Shown: positions 1-5,305 of the stretch, piece after piece | How the letters are laid out: the number at the start of each line of letters is the position of its first letter | How positions within the stretch are numbered: the stretch's first letter is position 1 | Origin: CAZNVB01 sp964651495 | GTDB lineage: Bacteria > Acidobacteriota > Aminicenantia > Aminicenantales > UBA8522 | Direction: 5' to 3' | NCBI GenBank assembly: GCA_964651495.1 | Contig: CAZYWP010000129.1 | Span: 1 to 8,856 of the forward strand | DNA length: 8,856 nt | Program-made: the position numbers and the translations under genes | The notes under the pieces: model-generated | What the model was told of the DNA's origin: nothing | Database searches by the model: none | The model's input: only the letters and a program-made list of their open reading frames with translations

Positions 1-60
1 ACGCTTCGCTCGCGATGACCTTTTATGACAGATTTCGTCGCTTCTCTCCTCGCGACGCCC
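1..60 (-). repeat. REP-like intergenic repeat debris, two partial units
   Basis: Read on the minus strand, this stretch has two successive units. The first contains GCGAGGAGAGAAGCGACGAA and ends near TGTCAT. The second begins GTCATCGCGAGCGAAGCG and runs off the window edge. Both resemble the dispersed repeat seen in many bacterial genomes with a core like TCATTGCGAG-n-GAAGCGA-GAAGCAATC (resemblance from memory). The first unit can fold through a 6-bp stem (36-41 with 52-57) around a 10-base loop. Bases 66-85 carry similar GTCCGTCGAAGC wording and may be a further degraded unit. Repeat number in the genome is unknown, so the call rests on resemblance only. Confidence 0.4.
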
Positions 61-192
61 GCTCAGGCTTCGACGGACTTCCTCACCCAACACCCTCGCC
101 TTTTCCCCCCGGGAGCCCCTTCGCCGTGCCACCCTCTCTTGGCTGTCAAGAAAATCACGGAAACAGAGATGCATTCTGGCCATGATGTTAAA

Positions 193-222
193 TTGACAAC
201 CTAGGAACCGCCGTGCTAAGAT
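193..222 (+). promoter_or_regulatory. Sigma70-like promoter for the tRNA-Pro/tRNA-Arg unit
   Basis: A perfect -35 TTGACA (193-198) is followed, after 18 bases, by a -10 TAAGAT (217-222; 4 of 6 to TATAAT). The bases TGC just before the -10 make an extended -10 (TGnTAAGAT). A start point near 229 is inferred, about 87 bases before tRNA-Pro, so the leader would include the hairpin at 252-295. The orientation agrees with both tRNAs. Confidence 0.65.
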
Positions 223-251
223 TGGCAGGCTCGAAGCCAGGATTCACATCG

Positions 252-295
252 GGGTGACAGGCGCCAAATTCTCCTGAATTTGGTGTGTCTCACCC
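252..295 (+). repeat. Long imperfect palindrome (REP-like hairpin) in the tRNA leader
   Basis: The arms 252-271 and 276-295 are 20 bases each around the loop TCCT. On the plus strand they pair at 18 of 20 positions, two of them G-U wobbles (261/286, 263/284). The only mismatches are 258/289 and 260/287. On the minus strand both wobbles become A-C mismatches, so the plus-strand RNA or single strand folds better. No T-run follows on either side, so it does not look like an intrinsic terminator. The outer sequence GGGTGACAGGC resembles REP palindromes moved by REP-associated Y1 transposases in other bacteria (family knowledge from memory). No transposase is present in this window. Confidence 0.6.
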
Positions 296-315
296 GGCCT
301 TTGCCGCACAGCCAG

Positions 316-390
316 CGGGGAGTGGCGCAGCCTGGTTAGCGCGCCTGCCTTGGGAGCAGGAGGTCGTCGGTTCAAATCCGATCTCCCCGA
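316..390 (+). tRNA. tRNA-Pro (anticodon TGG)
   Basis: A complete cloverleaf reads directly: acceptor 316-322 with 383-389 (CGGGGAG/CTCCCCG), D stem 325-328 with 339-342, anticodon stem 344-348 with 356-360, loop CTTGGGA with anticodon TGG at 351-353, variable loop 361-365, and T stem 366-370 with 378-382 around TTCAAAT. The first base is C, as in bacterial tRNA-Pro, and the discriminator is A390. CCA is not encoded (TT follows), so it must be added by the nucleotidyltransferase. It lies 29 bp ahead of tRNA-Arg, probably in the same transcript. Confidence 0.96.
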
Positions 391-419
391 TTCTCCTCCA
401 CGGTAGGAAGTATAAAGAC

Positions 420-496
420 GCGCCTGTAGCTCAGGTGGACAGAGCAGCTGCCTTCTAAGCAGCGGGTCGGGAGTTCGAGTCTCTCCAGGCGCGCCA
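420..496 (+). tRNA. tRNA-Arg (anticodon TCT)
   Basis: A complete cloverleaf reads directly: acceptor 420-426 with 486-492 (GCGCCTG/CAGGCGC), D stem 429-432 with 442-445, anticodon stem 447-451 with 459-463, loop CTTCTAA with anticodon TCT at 454-456, and T stem 469-473 with 481-485 around TTCGAGT. The discriminator is G493 and CCA is encoded at 494-496, unlike the tRNA-Pro next to it. It reads AGA and, by wobble, AGG codons. The gene ends 9 bp before the stop of the convergent mutL. Confidence 0.96.
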
Positions 497-505
497 GATT
501 TCCAG

Positions 506-2209
506 TCATCCCGCCGTTCGCTTGAGCCCTTTCTCGATCTGTCCTTTCTCGATCTTGACGATGATCGGGCGGCCATGGGGGCAGACGGCCGGGTTGGCCG
601 TCCGGAAAAGTTCCTCCACCAGGAATTCCATTTTTTCTCTGGGGAGCGGCTCATTGGCTTTGACCGCCGACTTGCAGGCGAGAGTGGCCAGGACTTTTTC
701 CCTTTTTTTCCCGGCTTCCTCTTCCCCCATTTCCTCGAGGAGGGCAAAGAGAGTCTCTTTGGCTTCCTCGGCACTGAAGATATCGGGAAACCCGTTGAGG
801 ACGAACGTCCGCCCGCCCATCGCTTCCACCCGGAATCCAGACTCCTCGAAGAGCGTCCTGTTGTTCTCCAGGGTCAGGATTTGCCCGGCGGAAAGGTCGA
901 AGAGGAGCGGGATCAGCGGGGTTTGCTGCGGCCACTTCTTCTGTGAGTCGATTTCCCTGTATCTTTCAAACAGCACTCGCTCGTGGGCGTTGTGCTGGTC
1001 GATTACGAAAAGGCCGTCTTCTCCGGCAGCGATGATGTACATGTTCAAGAATTGCCCCAGAACCTGCGGGCGCGAGGTTCCCTCCTGCGCTCCCGGGGCG
1101 GGCGGAAAAAGCCCCCCCGTCTCTGACCCTGGACCGGCCGACCTCGGAAAGGCGCGTCTTTCGAAAGGTTCGGATATCCCTGCCCGGCCGCCATGATCTT
1201 CCCTCGCGGGATAGATCTCCTTGAGGCCCTGCTCCCCGAGCATGACCGTTTCCACGGCGCGGAGGACGAGGTAAAAAACGTGCTGCGAGTCGCGGAAGCG
1301 GACCTCCGCTTTGGCCGGATGGACGTTCACATCGACTTCCGCGGTGGGAAGGGTCAGAAAAAGAAAGGCTTCGGGAAAGAGGTCCTTTTCCAAGAATCCC
1401 CGGTAGGCCTGGTTGAGGGCCGCCTGAAGAACGCGGTCCTTGACCGGCCGCCTGTTGACAAAAAAGAGCTGGTGGGCTTTGTCCGTCTTCCCGCCGGGCG
1501 GACGGGAGCCGAACCCAAAGACCCCGCTCTCCCCTTCCTTGAAGTTGATGGCCATCAGCCCCGCCAGAGTGTCCTTGCCGTAAAGCTGGAAAATCCTCTC
1601 TTTCAGGCTCCCGACGGAAGGGCAATTGATGATTTCCCGCCGGCCGTGAGTCAGGACGAACCTCACCTCCGGATAGGCCAGGGCCACGCCGGTCAGATAG
1701 CGGACGGTCAACCCGAGCTCGGACTGATCGGAGCGAAGGAATTTCCGCCGCGCCGGCAGATTGAAAAACAGGTCCCGGACCTCGACGCTGGTCCCCCTGG
1801 GAAAAGCCGTCACTTCCACCTGCGCGGCCGCATCCCCCTTGCGGCTGACCCGCGTCCCCGCGTCCCCCTGGCCGTCAGAACTCCGGAGCACCAGTTCGGA
1901 GACCGCCGCGATGCTGGCTAAGGCCTCCCCCCTGAATCCCAGGGTGGAGATTCGCTCCAGGTCGGCCTCGGTCGAGATCTTGCTCGTAGCGTAACGTTCC
2001 AGGCAGAGCCTCGCGTCTTCGGGGCTCATCCCGGCCCCGTCGTCCTGGACCTTGACGAGGCGTTTTCCCCCGGCCTGAAGCTCGACCCGGATCTCGGTCG
2101 CGCCGGCGTCGAGGGAGTTCTCCACCAGCTCTTTAACCACCGAAAACGGTCTCTCGATGACTTCGCCGGCGGCGATTTTTTCGGCCACTTCTGCCGGCAG
2201 GACCTGAAT
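506..2209 (-). CDS. mutL: DNA mismatch repair protein MutL (5' end lost in assembly gap)
   Basis: MutL links MutS mismatch recognition to strand incision. The visible 567 residues begin IQVLPAEVAEKIAAGEV, the usual MutL start, so only about 2-4 codons are missing. The GHKL ATPase N-domain shows KELVENSLDAGA (catalytic Glu and Mg-binding Asn at visible residues 27 and 31, matching E. coli 29 and 33), DDGAGM (56-61), LGFRGEAL (90-97) and a lid region near 139-160. A Pro/Gly-rich linker (about 335-385) follows. The C-domain is nuclease type: DQHNAHERVLFE (404-415) fits DQHA(X)2E(X)4E except for Asn instead of Ala. QTPLIP (429-434) fits the clamp-binding QxxLxP motif. ACKSAVKANEPL (511-522) and CPHGRP (543-548) supply metal-site residues. 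A MutH-independent system is expected. It is the last gene of the leftward operon and converges on tRNA-Arg. Confidence 0.95.
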   Translation of the reverse strand: MQVLPAEVAEKIAAGEVIERPFSVVKELVENSLDAGATEIRVELQAGGKRLVKVQDDGAGMSPEDARLCLERYATSKISTEADLERISTLGFRGEALASIAAVSELVLRSSDGQGDAGTRVSRKGDAAAQVEVTAFPRGTSVEVRDLFFNLPARRKFLRSDQSELGLTVRYLTGVALAYPEVRFVLTHGRREIINCPSVGSLKERIFQLYGKDTLAGLMAINFKEGESGVFGFGSRPPGGKTDKAHQLFFVNRRPVKDRVLQAALNQAYRGFLEKDLFPEAFLFLTLPTAEVDVNVHPAKAEVRFRDSQHVFYLVLRAVETVMLGEQGLKEIYPAREDHGGRAGISEPFERRAFPRSAGPGSETGGLFPPAPGAQEGTSRPQVLGQFLNMYIIAAGEDGLFVIDQHNAHERVLFERYREIDSQKKWPQQTPLIPLLFDLSAGQILTLENNRTLFEESGFRVEAMGGRTFVLNGFPDIFSAEEAKETLFALLEEMGEEEAGKKREKVLATLACKSAVKANEPLPREKMEFLVEELFRTANPAVCPHGRPIIVKIEKGQIEKGLKRTAG

Positions 2210-2309
2210 NNNNNNNNNNNNNNNNNNNNNNNNNNNNNNNNNNNNNNNNNNNNNNNNNNNNNNNNNNNNNNNNNNNNNNNNNNNNNNNNNNNNNNNNNNN
2301 NNNNNNNNN
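2210..2309. other. Assembly gap of exactly 100 N
   Basis: A run of exactly 100 N is a conventional placeholder for a gap of unknown size, so the true distance between the flanks cannot be inferred. It removes the 3' end of mtaB and the first few codons of mutL. Both flanking genes appear to lack only a few residues, so the real gap may be short, but a whole extra gene inside it is not excluded. The two flanks happen to be in the same frame through the Ns, which creates an artificial mtaB-mutL fusion frame. Confidence 0.97.
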
Positions 2310-3520
2310 CCGGCCCGGAGGATCTTCACCCTGACCTCCTCCCCCTGTCCGGCCGGGCAACTGGGAACCTTAACGGCGATATAATTGGAGGTCAGGACCT
2401 CGGCGCCGTCCCGGCTTTTTTTGACCACGATGCCTTCGAGCTCCTTCCCCAAAAACGCCCCGTAGAACGCCCGGCGCGTTTCGCCGGACCAGGTCCTCAG
2501 GACGGCGGACCTGTCCCGCTTAACCGTCTCGGCGACCTGGGGCCGGCCGGCGGCCGGAGTCCCCGGCCGCGGCGAGTAGGAAAAGACATGGAGATAATTG
2601 AGCGGCGATGCCCGCAGGAATTCGAACATCCTGTCGAAATCCTCGTTCGACTCCCCGGGAAAACCGACGATGATGTCCGCCCCCAGGGCGGCGGCGGGGG
2701 ATTCCTCCCGCAGCCGGACAAGGATCCGGGAATACTCGGACGTCTTCGACCCCCTTCCCATGAACTTCAGGAGCCGGTCCGTGCCGTGCTGGAGGGACAG
2801 GTGAAAGTGGGGGCAGGTTTTCGGGCTCGCGGTGATCAATTCGACGAGCGGGTCGTCGATAAAACGGGGGTCGAGCGAGCTCAACCGGACCCGACCCAGG
2901 CCCTCCAGACAAACGAGGGACCGCAGCAGCTCGAGCAGGGAGCTTGGCGGACGAAGGTCGAGCCCGTAGGAGTTGAGATGGATGCCGCAGAGGACGATCT
3001 CCCGGAACCCGCGGCGGATGAGGGCCCGGGCCCGGGAGAGGATGTCTGCGCCGGCCAGGCTGCGGCTCGGCCCCCGCACGTTTGGGATGATGCAGAAGGC
3101 GCAGCGCAGGTCACAACCGTCCTGGACCTTGAGCAGGGCGCGGGACCGCAGCGGTGAAAATTCGACAGCCGTTTTTCTCCCCACCCGGGCCAGGACTTTC
3201 TCCACCAGGCCCGCCTTCTCCCTGTTGGAGACGGTCAGCCAGGTCCCGGGGTACTCATCGAACCGATCCCGACCTCCGTCCACCGAACAGCCGGCAACGA
3301 CCAGCCTGGCCGCGGGGTTCTGGCGCGAGACCCGGCGAAGGAACTTGCGGACATCGCGATCCGCCCTTCCGGTCAGGGTGCAGGTGTTGACGATGACCAG
3401 ATCGGCCCGGGCCGCGTCGTTCTCCAGGCTGAGGCCGGAGAGTTCGAAATCCTCGGCCCAGCCAAACGCTTCAGCCTGATTCACCCGGCAGCCGAAATTC
3501 TGGATGGAAAAGGAGGTCAT
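2310..3520 (-). CDS. mtaB: tRNA (N6-threonylcarbamoyladenosine(37)-C2)-methylthiotransferase MtaB (3' end lost in gap)
   Basis: This radical-SAM enzyme would turn t6A37 into ms2t6A37 in tRNAs reading ANN codons. The 403 complete visible residues show the methylthiotransferase order. The N-domain has auxiliary-cluster cysteines at 11 (FGCRVNQ), 47 (VNTCT) and 78 (AGCSV). The radical-SAM CxxxCxxC is C136-DLR-C140-AF-C143. LGADIIVGFPGE (279-290) and FSYSPRPGTPA (313-323) follow, then a TRAM-like segment from about 356 that runs into the gap. The NFGCRVNQ start and the TGRADRDVRK segment (50-59) favour MtaB over MiaB or RimO. The usual QSG of the family motif reads QHG here (244-246). The ATG at 3520 overlaps the purE TGA as ATGA, so translation is probably coupled. 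The frame is open further upstream into purE, but homology begins at this ATG. Confidence 0.9.
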
Positions 3521-4008
3521 TTCCGGGGCTGGATTTTTTTCGAGGCGCTCTCCACCTGGGCGGCCAGCGAGCCCTTGTATTCCTCCAACTTTTTGCGCAG
3601 CCGGGGATTTTTGAGGGCCAGGATCTGGACGGCCAGGATGGCGGCGTTGGAAGCGCCCGTCTTCCCCAGCCCCATGGCGGCCACCGGAACGCCCTTGGGC
3701 ATCTGGACCGTCGAGAGGAGGGCGTCCAGCCCGCCCAGTCCGGCGCTCTCCACCGGGACCCCGATGACCGGCGCCGTGGTATGGGCGGCGACAAACCCGG
3801 CCAGGTGGGCGGCCTTGCCGGCGACGGCGATGAAGATCTTCGTCCCTTTCTTCTCGCAATCGGCCACGAGAGCCCGGGTTCGCTCCGGCGAGCGGTGGGC
3901 GGAGGCCACTTCGAGCCGCGGGACAATGCCGAACTCCTTGAGCAGGTCGAGTGCGTCCCTGACCACGTCATGATCCGATTCGCTTCCGATGAAAACGGCC
4001 ACATCCAT
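3517..4008 (-). CDS. purE: 5-(carboxyamino)imidazole ribonucleotide mutase PurE
   Basis: This cytosolic enzyme of de novo purine synthesis forms 4-carboxy-AIR. At 163 aa it matches single-domain bacterial PurE. Motifs: IGSESD (7-12), ASAHRSPER (35-43) with the catalytic-site His38, AGKAAHLAG (63-71) with His68, PVIGVPV (80-86), and DALLSTVQMPKGVPVA (95-110). SAHR and AAHL are class I signatures (N5-CAIR mutase, needing PurK), rather than the class II direct carboxylase. No purK lies in this window. The loop reads GKAAHLAG where GRAAHLPG or GGAAHLPG is usual. The ATG at 4008 follows a strong TAGGAGGG whose first three bases are the purD stop. The purE stop overlaps the mtaB start. Confidence 0.95.
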   Translation of the reverse strand: MDVAVFIGSESDHDVVRDALDLLKEFGIVPRLEVASAHRSPERTRALVADCEKKGTKIFIAVAGKAAHLAGFVAAHTTAPVIGVPVESAGLGGLDALLSTVQMPKGVPVAAMGLGKTGASNAAILAVQILALKNPRLRKKLEEYKGSLAAQVESASKKIQPRK

Positions 4009-4012
4009 GTTT

Positions 4013-4020
4013 CCCTCCTA
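4013..4020 (-). promoter_or_regulatory. Strong Shine-Dalgarno of purE made from the purD stop codon
   Basis: On the minus strand the bases read TAGGAGGG, four bases before the purE ATG at 4008. The leading TAG (4020-4018) is the purD stop codon. Ribosomes terminating purD therefore sit on the purE ribosome-binding site, which suggests coupled translation of two enzymes of one pathway. Confidence 0.75.
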
Positions 4021-5286
4021 CTTCAGGACACCGATGTCCCGCCGGTAGTGCATCCCTTCAAAGGAGATGCCCGAGACGGCGCTGTAGATATTCTCCATGG
4101 CCCCGGCCAGCGTTTTCTCCGAGGCGCAGACGTCGAGCACCCGGCCTCCGTTGGTGTAGAATTCCCCGCCTTCAAACTTCGTCCCGGCATGGAAGATGGT
4201 GATGCCGGGGATGCTCGACATCTCCCTCAGCCCGTTGATCCGCTTTCCTTTCTCGTAGGCAAGAGGATACCCACCCGAAGCCAGGACGACGCACCCCGAA
4301 GCCCGGGCATTCCACTCGATCTCCGCTTTCAAGACGTTCTCCGCGATCGCGTTCAGAAGGACCTCCACGAGGTCGGACTCCATCCGGACCATCTGGACCT
4401 GGGTTTCCGGGTCGCCGAAGCGGCAGTTGTATTCCAGGACCTTGGGCCCCTCCTCGGTCAGCATCAGCCCGGCGTACAAAACGCCTTTGTATTTCCTCCC
4501 CTCCTCGCGCAGCCGGTTGATGGTGGGGAAGATGATTGTGTTGATGATCCCGGTGAAAAGCTCCGGCGTGATGAACGGCGACGGCGAGATGGCGCCCATT
4601 CCTCCCGTGTTCGGTCCCCGGTCCCCGTCATAGGCGGCCTTGTGGTCCATGGTCGTCACGAAGGGCTGGACCTTGGCCCCGTCCGAGATGACGATGAAGG
4701 AGACTTCTTTTCCCTTGAGGAACTCCTCGATCAGGACTCTTTTCCCGGCCTCGCCGAATTGTTTCTTGACCATGATCATATCTACGGCCTCTTCGGCCTT
4801 GCGCAGGCTGGGGCAGACGATGACGCCCTTTCCCGCGGCCAGGCCGTCGGCCTTGATGACGACCGGGAAGAAAAACTCGCCCGACTTGAGGACGCGGACC
4901 GCCTGGATCGGGGATTCGGCCACTTTGAAGCGTCCCGTGGGGATCCGATGGCGCTCCATGAACTGCTTGGCGAAGACCTTGCTGCCCTCGATCTCGGCCG
5001 CTTTCTTGTTCGGGCCGAAGATCACCAGCCCGCGGCTCTCAAACTCGTCCACGATGCCCAGGGTGAGCGAGAGTTCGGGGCCGACCACAGTCAGGTCGAC
5101 TTTTTTCTCGGCGGCGAAGTCGGCCAATCCGTGGATATCCGTGTCGCTGACCGGGATGTTCTCGCCCAGGCTCATCGTGCCCGGGTTTCCCGGCGCGCAG
5201 TAAAGCTGATCGACCAGAGGGCTCCTGGAAATCTTCCAGGCCAGGGCATGCTCTCGCCCGCCGGAACCGACGACTAGGACTTTCAT
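4018..5286 (-). CDS. purD: Phosphoribosylamine-glycine ligase (GAR synthetase) PurD
   Basis: PurD ligates phosphoribosylamine and glycine with ATP to give GAR, the second step of purine synthesis. From the ATG at 5286 the protein is 422 aa, normal for the family, and opens MKVLVVGSGGREHAL, the classic start. ATP-grasp signatures follow: VVIKADGLAAGKG (142-154), DHKAAYDGDRGPNTGGMGA (215-233), YNCRFGDPETQ (286-296), GGRVLDV (380-386) and a closing YRRDIG (414-419). An in-frame GTG at 5292 would add two residues. I prefer the ATG because AAAGGG (5300-5295) is 8 bases from it but only 2 from the GTG. The usual QDHK reads MDHK, a minor change. It begins 19 bp after the glyA stop. Glycine supplied by the preceding SHMT is its substrate. 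Confidence 0.96.
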   Translation of the reverse strand: MKVLVVGSGGREHALAWKISRSPLVDQLYCAPGNPGTMSLGENIPVSDTDIHGLADFAAEKKVDLTVVGPELSLTLGIVDEFESRGLVIFGPNKKAAEIEGSKVFAKQFMERHRIPTGRFKVAESPIQAVRVLKSGEFFFPVVIKADGLAAGKGVIVCPSLRKAEEAVDMIMVKKQFGEAGKRVLIEEFLKGKEVSFIVISDGAKVQPFVTTMDHKAAYDGDRGPNTGGMGAISPSPFITPELFTGIINTIIFPTINRLREEGRKYKGVLYAGLMLTEEGPKVLEYNCRFGDPETQVQMVRMESDLVEVLLNAIAENVLKAEIEWNARASGCVVLASGGYPLAYEKGKRINGLREMSSIPGITIFHAGTKFEGGEFYTNGGRVLDVCASEKTLAGAMENIYSAVSGISFEGMHYRRDIGVLK

Positions 5287-5305
5287 GGACACATCCCTTT
5301 CAATT

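Larger units (their letters stand above)
1..315. other. Intergenic region without protein gene
   Basis: I see no credible coding sequence here. The stretch holds the REP-like debris at the left edge, an uninformative pyrimidine-rich part (about 86-140), the tRNA promoter (193-222) and the hairpin (252-295). A minus-strand open frame entering this region from 774 is only the antisense reading of the two tRNAs and the mutL end. Confidence 0.7.

Noticed and set aside
1..60. Possible CRISPR repeat units at the left edge
   Set aside because: The two units differ in length and sequence and lack regular spacers. They fit dispersed palindromic debris better.
252..295. Hairpin considered as a bidirectional intrinsic terminator
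   Set aside because: Neither arm is followed by a T-run on its strand, and on the minus strand two wobbles become mismatches.
244..774. Minus-strand frame of 176 aa containing GETRTPDPLLRR and SDLNRRPPAPKAG wording
   Set aside because: These peptides are the familiar spurious translations of the antisense strands of tRNA genes, here tRNA-Arg and tRNA-Pro. The rest overlaps the mutL end in another frame.
506..3859. A single frame of about 1,117 aa joining MtaB and MutL
   Set aside because: It exists only because the 100 N have no stop codons and the flanks happen to be in phase. Both halves are separate, recognisable proteins, each nearly complete at the gap. Its first 113 residues are an antiphase reading of purE.
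3781..5277. Plus-strand frame of 498 aa opposite purD, and the similar long plus-strand frame at 5285-6715 opposite glyA
   Set aside because: They are antisense shadows of well-supported genes in GC-rich DNA. They are rich in D, G, L and R, show no family motifs, and have no independent ribosome-binding evidence.
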